Source of the DNA: Macquaria australasica
Taxonomy: Eukaryota > Chordata > Actinopteri > Centrarchiformes > Percichthyidae
Length of the DNA stretch: 64,000 nucleotides
NCBI GenBank assembly: GCA_005408345.1
Contig: SEMN01000026.1
Coordinates: 2,209,536 to 2,273,535 of the forward strand
Direction of reading: 5' to 3'
The notes under the pieces are model-generated. The model was given only the letters and a program-made list of their open reading frames with translations. It had not been told where the DNA came from and searched no databases. Of this stretch, positions 26,514-39,103 are shown piece by piece (within the stretch, counting starts at the first letter, position 1; the number at the start of each line of letters is the position of its first letter). The position numbers and the translations under genes are program-made.

Positions 26514-27677
26514 GCTATTAGTCTTTGAGTTTAACCATCCATTGCATTCATTTATATTTGGTGGGTCGTCCTTTCGTGTTCTCCAGGGGCAGGATGCAAA
26601 TGACTGTTTATTGTGTTATTCCGGAACATGATGGTAGCAAATACATATTAAGGCAGATACCCCCTGAACTATCATAAAACACGTTCTACTGTGGCCTTGT
26701 GCATTTGTGTTCTGTCGGTGGCAGGGATCCTCCACTGACATCATCTGTAGCTGTATAATCATCCAGGCCACAGCATCTCCTCAGGGGAGTCCAGCTGAGA
26801 CCCAGCCTCTCTCTCTGTATATCTATCTATTTATCTCTCTCTCTCGCTCTCGTCCTAGCTTTCTCTCTCTCTGCCTCTCTCTCTTTCAAGGTTGCCATGT
26901 ATGGCTGAGTGTGACACAAGTGATGGATGAGTTCGAACACAATCTCAGACCGGCTGCACGGCCCACGATCTTTTGTGGTTTCAGGGTTTGTCTTCGCTCT
27001 GTGATCGCATCAGTTGGTTCCACTGGAACGCACCCTCAGTCACTCAGACAGGCTCTACTGCAATGAAAAAAATATTTCTCACATAAAAAAAAAAAAAGAA
27101 GAAAGAATTAATAAAAAGATCTGCCAAGCCATCTGGGCTGTATAATGTGTGCTTCATCACTGTGGAAACACTAGTAGTCTGTGATGCGACCAGCCATATT
27201 GAATGGCATAGGCATTTGGCAGACGCAGATACAGAACAAGGAAGCAAAGTTGCAATCTATATCAATCTATATCCACCCGACCCCGCCCCTATTCCCCCAC
27301 ACATACACATTTGGCAGTCGTTCAAAGAAGAGTCTGATGGAGGAAGTGCATCTCCTAAAGATTATATTTACATGCAAATAATTAGTGTATACTGTAGCTA
27401 ATTAGTGATTTATGTACATTCACCTGCAACATTTCATACCAGTGCAGATGGGATGTTCAGGTAGCTCAGGGGAGGTGAAAGTGTGGAGGGTGTTTGACTG
27501 AGTTTGGCAAAATCCTGCTTGTGTAGCTGACGTGATGGTGTATATCTGTGTCAGTATTTGCTCTGAGGAGAGACCAACTGCCAAAGGAGGCAAAGTGATC
27601 TATGGTACACGTGGGGATGTGGCACAGTCCAGAAGAACTTCTAGCTACTTATTGTTTATGGGCAGTCTGTGTATCTT

Positions 27678-27938
27678 TTATGCCTTTGGAAATACACAAC
27701 GGGTGCACTGCAGATCTTGTTCTGAATGATGGCAGATGGCATTATCATCTGTATACTGCAACTTCATAGTAGAGCTGCAATATGCAGTTGATGGAGACCT
27801 GATGGAGACCCCTGGCCTTGGACTTGAACCTATACAGGTTGAAGAACCTGCCATCTGTTCTGTATGGTATTTGAACATACTGTGAGATTGCTGTGTTGGG
27901 TGTTGAAGGTGATAAACAGGGTGGGTGCAATGATTCAT
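27678..27938 (-). pseudogene. Broken LINE reverse-transcriptase fragment
   Basis: Translation on the minus strand gives LQYTDDNAICHHSEQDLQ, matching the YxDD catalytic signature and flanks of non-LTR retrotransposon reverse transcriptases. The preceding part (TDGRFFNLYRFKSKA) lies in a different frame, so at least one frameshift is present. Only the region around the active site remains. Family not resolved. Confidence 0.55.
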
Positions 27939-29573
27939 CCTTGGTTCACTCCAGTTTCTGCCATTAAACGTTCTAATTCATTTCCTCTGCTGCTAAACAG
28001 TTGCTGATATGTTGCCATGAAGCCAGACAGTCTAGAGTCAAATGGTTTGGTTAGATCACTGAAGGGTTTATGTAATGATTGCATTTTAACTCAACACATG
28101 CACACCCTCCAAACTTGCTGGATCTCTAATATTGTGCAAAGGACCCTGGAAATAGTTATCGCAGGAAAGTATTGGATGAGGCAGGTCATGTGTCAGAGTA
28201 TAGACAAAAGGCAAGCGCTCCTAAATTATTCTTCTCCCGCTTCCACTTTGTTCATGCTCTGTAAGACAAAAGACAAACAAACAAGGTCAATTAACCTGTA
28301 TCTAAGTATTGTTTTTTAAAAATGTATACAGTATTTGCTGTGAGAAATAACAAGCACTCCACTATTTGCTTATTTGTTTGAAATAATAGGACTCTGCTTG
28401 GAGATGTCATTAAAAACACATTTTAGAATTTACCTTTCATCTGTTACAGTGGGAGTTGGGCAAGTCTTTTGCATATGACCTCAATTACAGTATGGGTACA
28501 CGAATGATTAATTCTAAACATTTTCGGGTTTCTTTTGCCTGCTGCCTTCGATTTCCTTCACTGAAATAAGAGAGCCTCTTGAAAGTCAGAGCAAATATAG
28601 GTCACCATCACTGGTGCAATGGTGTAACAAATGCCATCTCTCCAGCTGAAGTTTTGCGTTTGTATGTAATAGGGCAGCATATATATGTGTGATGCTCATG
28701 GGGGAATCATTAAAGGAATGCAGATGAGGTCGTCTAATAACACTTTTCATCAAAGGTTCTGGAAGAAGTGATCAGAAGAACAAGAAAAAAAACCAAATGA
28801 ATATATTGTATGATATGTATTATAATAATACACTCTCCTTATAGTTAGCTAAAAGCCTAAAGAAAATCTAGATGTATTAACATAGATGTTTCATTTATTT
28901 AGATCCACATTAAGTATGAAAATGACAATAGCAAACAAAGACAGGCATGGGTTTATGCCTATCTATTAACATTATACAAATTTGAATACAGATGTTATTT
29001 AAGGCACAATCACTGCAGCTGTTCCCACCTATTAGTATGACTAAGCCATTACCATTAATTTTGATTGCAGGATCTTTTAGTGGAGAGAGAGACACATTAA
29101 CACACTGCTGCTGCAGTTGTGGTGTTATGCCTGCTTGTTCTTTGGTCCTTCTGATTCAGCCATAATCGCCAACTGTAATCTTTGAGTGCTCAGCAGAGTC
29201 TGTCAGAGTATAGTCAGTACACTTCCACTGGCTTCCTGTGTGCAAACCGCATATTTTAAAGGAGACATTTCAATGGCCAAAGTCACTCTTAGAAGTGGTA
29301 AACCCTTAAATAATATACTATTCCCACTACTACTGTTACTGCTACTACTACTATTAAATGTATGAATGTAGCATGCTCTGTACTGTTGATGAAATAATGA
29401 CATGGACAAAAAGAAAGAAGCATTTTCCTTATTAAATGCTATACAGTACAGGCTAACTTCATACTGATATTTGCTTTAAAAAAAAGCTGTGATTCAGATC
29501 TATGATGATCTTTGACCAAATGAGCTTATTGCTGCTTCCTAATGGGACCGTGGCTGGAGGATGTTATATAGTA

Positions 29574-29576
<3 letters not shown>

Positions 29577-29620
<44 letters not shown>
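29577..29620. repeat. (GA)n microsatellite
   Basis: 22 perfect GA units, non-coding. Confidence 0.95.
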
Positions 29621-29621
<1 letters not shown>

Positions 29622-30547
29622 GGTATGTGCAGTGTTAGGAAGAGACAACATGGATGGAGGAGGAGTGCAGTGCTGTCAAGGTGAGGTTCAGTGAGGACAC
29701 TGGTGAGGATGCAGAACATTGCAGGGTCGAATGACAATTGTTTTCTTAGACAATCCTTTCACATGAGATTGTCAGTATGTTGACTTTAACAGACATTGTG
29801 TAAACCAACCTGCAATGGATTTAAATCACATCCACTTAAGAGCCATAAAAAATGCAAATGTGAGGTTTTGCTACTAAGTGAATGCTTAGTAGCAATGTCT
29901 CTAACTGTACTATTCTTTTAGTCTATGTGTTTGTGCTCAGAAATGGTCATTTGTTTGTACAGACTCTAATGCTGCGCTGGCTGTAAAAAAGCCTCTAGGC
30001 TCAAAGCTATCCTGTCCGAGGAAGTGCAGAGCCTTTTATGTTGACATACGGTCCAATTGAGTGCAAGAATGATATAATGGCTCTCTGACTGCACAAGCTG
30101 AGGCCCCACTAACTGTTCTGCAGAACTTCCTGGCATAGGAAGTGCTGGGACCACATTCACTACAGTGCTGACTAATCTCATTATTTTGAGGATGAGGAAG
30201 TATATGTTGATATTTTCTTGCCAACCTCTTCCAGGTATATGTTCGTATTTCTTATGCTAATTTTCTGGGCAAAGCTACTTTGCAGCTGGATGATTGCCAG
30301 TTTTGGCAAAGTTTTTATATAAACAATGTGTAATGTTCATTCAGTTTGATTTTTCTGTCTGTATGAGTCATTTAAGCTTTTATTTTGTAGTTTTATGCTC
30401 TCTTGATGGTCCTATTATGTTGTTCTTGGCATCAGATGTTTCCCCTTTTTCCTTCCTTCTTTGCCCCTTTCCACCTCCCTACTCTCTCACTCCACCTCTT
30501 CCTCATTCTCCCCCTCCTCTTTACTATTCCCCTCTGAATCCCCTCCT

Positions 30548-30662
30548 NNNNNNNNNNNNNNNNNNNNNNNNNNNNNNNNNNNNNNNNNNNNNNNNNNNNN
30601 NNNNNNNNNNNNNNNNNNNNNNNNNNNNNNNNNNNNNNNNNNNNNNNNNNNNNNNNNNNNNN
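30548..30662. other. Assembly gap (115 N)
   Basis: Run of N flanked by C/T-rich sequence on both sides, which suggests an unresolved pyrimidine-rich repeat. Confidence 0.99.
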
Positions 30663-30764
30663 CACACACCACCTCTGTCTCCGCCTCCCCCCTACTCGCC
30701 CCCGCTCCCCTTCTCTGGCTCATGTTGGTAAAAATATCTGCAGACAGCAGGAGCAGAGGCACGC

Positions 30765-30767
<3 letters not shown>

Positions 30768-30795
<28 letters not shown>

Positions 30796-30796
30796 A
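30768..30796. repeat. (CT)n microsatellite
   Basis: About 14 CT units shortly after the assembly gap. Confidence 0.85.
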
Positions 30797-30904
30797 GACA
30801 TCCCACCCATGTGATCTCACAGGCTGCCTCTGCTCTGCTCCACTCTGCTCCAGTCAGGCTCCTGCTTTTCAGCCGGCTGCAGCTAATGAGCCTTTGTGTG
30901 GCCA

Positions 30905-30962
30905 AAGAGAGAGAGTGTGAGAGAGAGAGGGAGAGAGAGAGAGAAAGAGAAAGAGAGAGAGG
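30905..30962. repeat. (GA)n-rich tract
   Basis: Interrupted GA run, opposite in sense to the CT run 130 bases earlier. Confidence 0.8.
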
Positions 30963-33900
30963 AACCCAGTGACAGACAGGGAGTTAAAGTGAGAAAGACT
31001 GTCGTCTTGCAACAATAAAGCATATGGTACCGACAGTGCAGTCAGAGCTGGAAAATTACAAGTCTCTCTCACACTCCTGCACCCTTTTTTCTCATGCGCG
31101 TGGAGCTCAGGGGTCGTTGCAAGTCAATGGACTGAAACAAAATGGGGACCTCTTCATTCATCATGTTTCACCTTTTTTGAATAGTCACATTTATGATTGT
31201 GTGGCTGTGCTGCTGTGAGAAGAGGTGAAAGGAGTCACAGTCTGCCAGTGGATACAGGTCAGTTGTTCCTGTGAGGGCCAGCACATGCAGAGAGGTGTAA
31301 TCTGGTCATTGTAGGACTGATGTGTCATGACTTGCTCCAGATGCCATTGGCTTATTGGCATCACTTGGCATGAGTGTTTTGAGCCTTGCCTTGTCACATC
31401 GGTTTATTGTGATTGCGGGAACCTTGTGAATGACGAGGGGAAAAATAATTATATTCAGAATGAAAGTGTGCTCGTGTGAGTTGGTTGGGTTGGTTGGTTT
31501 CCACAGCTGATGTGTGTGCACAGAGAGGCAGACACAGGGAGGGGCTTTCCAAGCAGGGTTTTGCTGCATTATTTTCTCTGGGATTTTCTCCCTTGTACCA
31601 TAGTGTATGCTGCCCAGCCATGATTAGTGGTAAGGCAGTGAAGACAAAGAAAGAGCTGTTGGAGAGGAGCAACAATCTCTGGTTTTTATTTTGCCATGAT
31701 GAAAGAGGTTCACCCTAGATTACCCACAGCTCTGTGGCTTATGATGTCATGCCCATCCAGTGTCAAGATTTGAACTTTTCGTGCTGTCGTAACAGAATGC
31801 AAATGAACTAATAATGCATTAATCTGAGAGAGGAACTGTGATGAATGTATAAACATCAATTGCTTAGATCTTAACTTAATTAGCTCTAGCAGTGGTGCTT
31901 TAGTATGAAGAACCCTTAGACACAGTATGTAACACTGGAAACACTGTCATATGGGAAAGCACTAGCCTAGTTGTGAGAGTACATTAGAATCTCCATGGAA
32001 ACCACTTTTGGTATCAAAGCCTAGTGCAGCATCAGCTGAGGGCTAAGCATACGAACAGGTTTCCAACAATCGTATCCAATTAGGGCCCTTGCCAGGTAAT
32101 AGACAAAAATTGCACAGGTCATTTCTGGTGGAAATTTCCACTCCTGTTTGCCAACAAATGAAGTGGAATGTGAAATAAATTTGTCTGATTTTCAGGATTA
32201 GTTAATTTGTCATTGTGTCTTGTCATAATCACTCAAAATAGACTGATGATTTCTTGTCAACCAGCTCAGTTATTGGCTTTGCAGAATCTAAACGATGACT
32301 AACTTGCTCAGGATGCAGCCTCTTACAGACTTCCAAATTAATATCAATTCTTTCTGAAAAGAAATCTTTTCAGTGAGGTTACCCTAACAGACACCTCTCT
32401 CCTCCACTGCCTCCCAGATGGAGGATGCCGCACATTCCTTAGTTGTAGGTAGAGTTGTTGACTCTGGAGGTTCTCCAAATGCTGGCGGTGCCGTGTCACC
32501 GCACTGAACAAGCACAGCTTCCCAGGAACAATGACCCTCTTGCTGGCAGCGCTAGTCCTCTCTGGGTTGCACCTCTTTCTCTCAGGCAGCATTTGCATCT
32601 GTAATGACTCGATAGCAGAGCCCAGATGAAACACTGTGGCTGCCTGTGAATGGAACTCCCCCACAAGCTGCTCTGGCAGATAGACAGAGTGGGACTGGGT
32701 GAAGATGTATGCTGTCGTTACTGATTCCAGTTTCCAAGAGAGAAAGCGGTGAGGGAAAAGCTGCCAGTCATAGCAATCCTTGCTGCACAGCAGCTCTGTT
32801 GTGTTATTGGGTTTATTTTAAAATGTGACACGACGTTCCAGCTGCTCTTCAGCTAAATACATTAAAGGACTACATTTTCAACAGTGTCTGATGTTATGAC
32901 TAGTGATTGAGATTAAATAAGTCCTGCAATATTACAATCAATATTACACATTGAAGAATAGTGGCAGGATAATATTCAAAAGGAAAAAGCAGTAATCAAA
33001 ATGATATATGGTTTGATAGTTACAATGCAGTAGTTATTAGAGCCAGTTCCAGTGTAATGGTGATGAGTTTTAGTGTAGCTGACTGATGAGCTTGTTCTTG
33101 TTTATTTGTCTAATTGCATCATCAGTCAGAGGGAGTTAATGGCCCCTCTCAATTGACACTGAAGTGGTCTGTAACTCTTGTGTCACAATAGCATCTGTAT
33201 GAAGTGCTGTAACCACAAACATTTAGCTGCACCTACACAGCCATACAAAGATAGTTCCTGATTTATTTCAGAAACTGCGCATAACGTTGATTTAACTGTA
33301 GAGCTGCTGTTGCACGTATCTGTTATCATGGCGCTATTTAATGGTAGTTATTACTGAAAGGTCTGTAGCAGGGATAACATCTATCTGTCAATTTCTGCTA
33401 TTATATTTACAATGATTTATGATAATTATTGACTGCCTTTGTAGCAGATTATAAGGCAATAGCCTGTCACCGTATAGATTTTTTTTTTACTCTGCTCTGC
33501 GGTGACTGTAGCTACATTCCTCTTGAGGCCTTTCCTTTTTTTTTCTGTAGGAAGCATCGGACCTAACAGATGCTCATTACAGACGTACCGGATGTCACTC
33601 ATTATCTACATAAATGCACATTTCCACATCCCACCAATACTGCTTATGCATGTCTGAATTTGTTGCATTGTTTTTTTTAGAAAAAGCAACAGATTTTTTC
33701 CCTATAAGATGCAGTGTAATACATTTTAAGTCAGTGGATATTTCTTATATTTTTTATGCTTTCTAGGTGGAGCAGCAATTAAATGCAATCACATAAAATT
33801 GTACATAATACATATATATTGTAGATAATTTCACCTTGACAGGTAGCAGTGCAAGACAAGTAGGTCCAGTCTCTTTTTTCTCCAGCCTCTCAATCAAAGA

Positions 33901-34025
33901 ACTTCCTGTAAGGCAGACGTAGTATGTAATTAGCAACTTTCTCCTTCCATCTCAGCTCCTTTGTGCCAAGGTGATCAATCGCACAGGGAACGCCTGGGAG
34001 CTGGGATAGCGGCAGGAGGGATTGT

Positions 34026-34041
34026 GTGTGTGTGTGTGTGA
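34026..34041. repeat. (TG)n run
   Basis: Short TG run just upstream of the first csrnp3 coding exon, followed by a G-rich stretch. Confidence 0.7.
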
Positions 34042-34159
34042 AGGGAGGAAGGGGAGGGGGGGTCTGGGTCTCATTGCTAATTGAGTGTACTGAGGATTAT
34101 GAAGGCCCTAAACTGGATATTAAATAATCTGTGGCCCCTCTGCTGTCTTCCGGTTTCAG

Positions 34160-34177
34160 GTGCAGATGCGGCGGGCC
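34160..34177 (+). other. csrnp3: 5' UTR part of csrnp3 first coding exon
   Basis: A pyrimidine-containing acceptor ends with AG at 34158-34159, so 18 bases of leader precede the preferred ATG. An in-frame ATG at 34166 would add four residues (MRRA). The acceptor shows that at least one upstream non-coding exon must exist. Confidence 0.7.
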
Positions 34178-37100
34178 ATGAGTGGAATACTGAAGAGGAA
34201 ATTTGAGGAGGTGGAAGCCTCCTCCTCCCCGTGCTCTTCCTTGCGGGAGTCTGATGATGAGGTCTCCTGCAGTGAGAGCGGGGACAGCAGTGACAGTGTC
34301 AACCCCTCTGCCTCAGGCCCTTTCACCCGTGAGTGCCTGTGTCTTTTAAACTCATGCATCGTGCTCAGCGTGGCTAACGTGTGCTATTGACAGTAAGATT
34401 AATGTCATCATTTCATCTCAAGGAAAACAAAGCTAAAGCACTGAAAGGGATTTTTAATTAAGACGGGAATAACACTCAGAGGCAGCCTGATTTTGTAGCG
34501 CACAATCGATGCAGGGTACAGGTCAAAGAAAACAAATCTGCATGTCTGTTGATAAGGGAGTGTAATATGAATTTACAGTGATAGCTGTGCAGAGGAGAGG
34601 AGAGGGGGCTGAGTGATGCTAAGAGTCTAGTGCTGTAATAAAGGGGAAGCATGCACTGGCAGCCAGATGAATGAGATGATGCAGTCTCAAGCTGTGTGCG
34701 TGTGTGTGCAACACTGTTGGTACTGTACATGTAAATGTACCACTCTCTAAGAACACTAAATTATTATCTGCGTATAATAATCATATTTTGGATGACATAG
34801 CCCTTTTTTAGGAGGGGGCAGTATGTTTTAAATTTTGCATAAAGAAAAAGCCCAGCAAATGCACACTCAAAATTAGACATGATGCATGGTGGATAAAGCT
34901 TAAGGCTGCAACTTTATTATTTTCATTATTTATAGATAGGCCAGTTATTTTGCCTATTAATCAATTAATCATTTGGTCTACAAAATGTCTGTAGTGGTGA
35001 CAAATGCCTCCAAAGCCTAAGGTGACATCTTCAGAAGTCTTGTTTTGTCCTACCAACAGTCCAAACCCAAAAAATATTCAGTTTACAATAATTCTAAACA
35101 GAGAAGAACAACAAATCTTCATATTAAAGTTGAAACCATCAAATGCACTTTGCTTGAAAAATGACTCAGATGATTAAACAATTATCTAAAATAGTTGTAG
35201 ATTCATTTTCTGTCCATCGACTAATTGATCAATTGTTTCAGATGATGAGAAAATATGAATATGGGCTAGATGTAAGCTTACTAAAATGAAGCAACAGCTG
35301 CAGATCTGCAAAGCTAGCTTTGGTTTGCTAAGATAAAGTCACAGCTGAGATTCTGTGAAGCTTAGCAGTTCTGCTTTTTAATCTACAAATGCTTCAAAAG
35401 AGGTCTGCTACTGAGAGATTCCCTAGTCATTCCTGGCCTGAACTGACTTTGTATTAAATAGTGCAGTCTTAATGGAAGATGAACCAACCAGAAAAGACAG
35501 GTCTCCACACTGAAGTCATCACTAATAAGTAACACAGTGCACATGTGAATCTTAATGTCTAAAAGATGAGATAGTTGTAGTTTATTAATCCTTTTGGGGG
35601 GATTTTCAAAACATCCAAATGCTTGGTGCCAAAAAATCAAACAAAAGAAAGGAGTCACGTTTGGACAGCATGTGTGTGTATGTGCACAATTTGGCTACTT
35701 TCGTTTTAATTAAAGGCAAAGTCAACAGTAAATTTGTGTTTTGATAATGCACTATTTTTTTTAAAATCTGTGTGAATGACATGTAGAGCCCCCGCCCTGC
35801 AGCGAGACATAAGTAGGGAGCTGCGTCCCTAAAGGCTGATCTCGGCCTCTGTGTCAAATGCAGCTGCTGGTAGCTAACAGCAACAAAGGGAGCTGTGCGC
35901 TATGAAGACTTCACTCCTGTGAAGTGACATGTACATGTACAGTGATTGACTGTCTTGGCAGAGAGATGAAACAATTAAGTCCTAAGTGGTTTTACATCCC
36001 ATGCTGTTGTGTCAGGGAGAGAAGGAAAAACATCTGTAATGTGTTTGTTTTTTAGAGTGTCTGAGAATCAGTCAGGTCTGAATCTGTCAGTAGGTTAAAG
36101 GAACACTTGCTGATTATAGCTTGCAAAATTGTGAAAAATACGTGTGAGATGTTGTCAAATGAAGCCTATTATGATGTTTATTTCTTATAGGCTTTATTAT
36201 AGACATCCTCATAAAAAGAATTTAAAAAAAATGCTCATTATATAAGTGTTAACATCTGTTAACTGTTTTGACACCTAAAACAAGCTGATAGCTGTTGTTT
36301 GTAGATAATGAAGCTCGGCTTTACTCTGTACCCTCCTGCCTGACAGCTCTACATCTGTAATGAAATGCATTGTCCCTCTTGCGTGGGGTGGAGAGCTGTT
36401 GGAACCAGATGGTTTCTATTTGTTCTGTCCTGTCTGATATCGGGGTGAACGCTGGGAACACTGCTTCTGTGAACCAGCACTCTTCATCTCTGGGCCAGGC
36501 AGGGGATTATTTATGCTCCACCATTGCCCTCCCCTCTGCCCCTCCCTCTCGTAGAGCTCTCCTTAAAAAGACACACTGAGGACTCGCATGCCAAGCGGAA
36601 GCACAGAGATGTGATGAAATCCTTCCCTGCAAAGCTGTGCTAAGATATGTAGAAGCTCGCTGCAAAGCTGGCAAGAAAGAATTCCTCATATTTGAGGCAT
36701 TTAAGGACAATACTCTCAGCAAGTCTGTGTCACACATTTTGTCATAAAAATGTCACTTATCTTAACAGGCTTTACATGGCTATATAACTATTCTACTCCA
36801 ACATGAAGGAACGTATGAATGATAAAAAAATCAAGTGTGCTGAAAGTGTTCTTGACACAGTGATTTGCAGTGTGGAGCTTTAATTCTTTCCACATTAGAT
36901 TAATTAATTATCAAGACACTTTACAAGCAAGATGATGAGTAAATGCAATGTACCACTTTTTTTTTTAACATTCCCATTTTCCTTTGCAGCTGACTCAATA
37001 CTGAAGAGAGAGAAACGCCTGCGGACGAGAAGGGTGCATTTTGAGAATGTGACGGTGTACTACTTCAGCCGGCGGCAGGGCTTCACCAGCGTGCCCAGCC

Positions 37101-39103
37101 AGGGAGGCAGCACGCTGGGCATGTCCAACAGGCACAGCTGGATCAGGCAGTACTCCCTGGGTGAATTTGCCCTGGAGCAGGAGAGGATCCACAGAGACAT
37201 GCTCAGAGATCACCTGAAGGAGGAGAAGCTCAACTCAATCAAACTCAAGGTAAATGCTTCGTAATCTGTATCTGAACCAAAGCGTGGCTGTAAATCATCC
37301 TGCACAAAGGATTTTACAAGCATTATTTAACAGATATCAGTATCAAATATGTGAAGAATTTGAAAGGAATTTGGTCTGAAAAGTTCATTGTTTAAAACAC
37401 CACTGTCATTTTTCTTTTATAAAATGGCTTGGACGTGACTCCTCCTTGCTTTCAGCTGACTAAGAACGGCACAGTGGAGTCTGAAGAGGCCAACACGCTC
37501 ACGGCAGAGGACATTTCTGACGATGACATTGATCTGGACAACACGGAGGTAGACGAGTACTTCTTCCTGCAGCCTCTTACCACCAAAAAGCGTCGGTCAC
37601 TGCTGCGCTCCTCTGGGGTAAAGAAGATTGACGTGGAAGAGAAACACGAACTGCGGGCGATCCGGATGTCCAGAGAGGACTGCGGCTGTGACTGCAGAGT
37701 CTTCTGTGACCCAGAGACCTGTGCCTGCAGCATCGCAGGGATCAAGTGCCAGGTAAGGCCCATGACATGCACATCTTCAGTTTTATCCTTACCCTTGTAA
37801 ACAGAAAAACATACTGTGCATTTAAAGAGAAGGTGCAGGGATCAGTGATACAGTATATTAAATATTATTTGGTTCAATCATGTCAATATGAAATGACACA
37901 GGTCATCTGTTTAAAATAAAATGAGTAGCACAGTAATTTTTTCTGTGTTTTCTGTAGGTGGACCGTATGTCATTTCCATGTGGCTGCACAAAAGAGGGCT
38001 GCAGCAATTCAACTGGGAGAGTGGAGTTTAATCCCATCCGTGTTCGGACCCATTTCTTGCACACCATAATGAAGCTGGAACTGGAGAAGAGTCGTGAGCA
38101 GCAGCAGGCGTCCCCTGCCAACGGTTACCGTGGTGATACTAACGACCTGGGAAGCGGAAACCCTCTGGTTCAGACCCAGCACAGGTTGGAGTACTCTCTG
38201 TCAGACGCTGTCCCACAGACGACCAGCATGCACCTGCAGGCTGCCGACGAGATGCAGGAGCCGCTAGATGACGAAGACGAGGAAGAAGATGAAGAGGACG
38301 AGGAGGAGGAGGAAGAGGAGAACGAAGAGGACGAGGAGGATGAGGAGGATAGTAGCAGTGTTTGCAGCGGACTGTCTGACTCCAGCACCCAGAGCTTAGC
38401 CAACAGCGACTCTGAGGACGAGGAGGACGACGATGAGGATGAAGAGAAGTCTGAGAACTTTCAGGACGACATGACAACCCTGCCAGTGTCTCATACTGAG
38501 GTGGTCCCCTTGTCGTCGGTGCTGTGTTACAGTGATGGCTCTGTGGCACATGATAACCACATGAACGGAAACACTTATTTAATGAACTCTTCTTCAGCTG
38601 AGTACTATCAGCTGGGGAGCTCCGGTGCCGTCTCTAATGGCCAAACCAGCCAACCCAGTAAACCCTACGGGGAAGCCTTAGCATTCCAAGATCCAGTCAG
38701 CACGACCAACGGCAGCACGGCCCAAGGACCATTCACCATGTCTGCTGAGCAGTACACAGACTACTCGAATCAGGCTGAGGAACAATACACAGCTAATAAC
38801 CCTTTCACTCTGACCAACGGCGCTCCTGCCACCCCCTCCACCTGCTACACGCCTGACCAGGAGAAGAAGGTGTTGTCCAAAGCAGCGTTTGTGGAGCAGC
38901 CTGACAGCCAGAGCCAGACACAGTTTCAAAACTACCTGAACAATAACACCCAGGTTTCCTACAGCAGCAACAGCTCGTGTACGGCAGCTGAACAGCCACA
39001 GCAAGAGTCCGGTGTTAATGGACACTCTGACCTGACCTTACTAGCAAACAATAGTAAGAACCTCCCTTTACCAGACCACTGCCCCGAGGTCACAGCCATT
39101 TAG
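34178..39103 (+). CDS. csrnp3: Cysteine/serine-rich nuclear protein 3, four coding exons, complete
   Basis: Coding exons are 34178-34328, 36990-37249, 37456-37752 and 37958-39103, all with GT-AG borders and continuous frame, giving 617 residues (the human protein is about 585). What is seen: N-terminus MSGILKRKFEE, a Ser-rich acidic stretch (about residues 13-45), the family core with SVPSQGGSTLGM at 84-95, a Cys-rich block at 213-251 starting CGCDC, and Glu/Asp runs at about 340-367 and 387-400. CSRNP (AXUD1) proteins are nuclear DNA-binding transcriptional activators; CSRNP3 is mainly neuronal in mammals. These family roles are known, not shown here. The start at 34178 is preferred to an in-frame ATG at 34166 because its context is better (G at -3) and it matches the mammalian N-terminus. 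Exon 1 begins at the acceptor before 34160, so the leader must lie upstream. The C-terminal region is diverged and low in complexity. The csrnp3 assignment over csrnp1/2 rests on N-terminal sequence and on synteny. Confidence 0.96.
34903..35241 (+). mobile_element. Non-autonomous repeat in csrnp3 intron 1 (copy 2)
   Basis: Same order of landmarks as the element at 11161-11486: GGCTGCAACT start, GGTGACATCTTCA, TCTTGTTTTGTCCTACC, GAAAAATGACTCAGATGATT, AATTGTTTCAG end. Same orientation, clearly diverged, no ORF. Confidence 0.55.

Larger units (their letters stand above)
19892..34157. other. Probable long csrnp3 leader intron or intergenic stretch
   Basis: No protein-coding exon supported. If the donor at 19891 joins the acceptor at 34160, this is a 14.3 kb first intron. 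Contents: LINE-like tail (23560), reverse-transcriptase remnant (27678), CT and GA tracts, the assembly gap, and GC-richer islands near 20330-20480, 25780-26020 and 30670-31060. Confidence 0.4.

Noticed and set aside
30294..30814. Open frames crossing the N gap
   Set aside because: They are open only because N codons are not stops; flanks are low-complexity.
32344..32664. 106-codon minus-strand frame with basic C-terminus
   Set aside because: No family resemblance and no splice or promoter context.
34166..34168. Alternative csrnp3 start adding four residues
   Set aside because: Weaker context than 34178 and not matching the mammalian N-terminus, though it cannot be excluded.
38139..38549. 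Long antisense frames opposite csrnp3 exon 4, including a poly-Ser frame
   Set aside because: Shadow of the GAG/GAC-rich acidic run in csrnp3.
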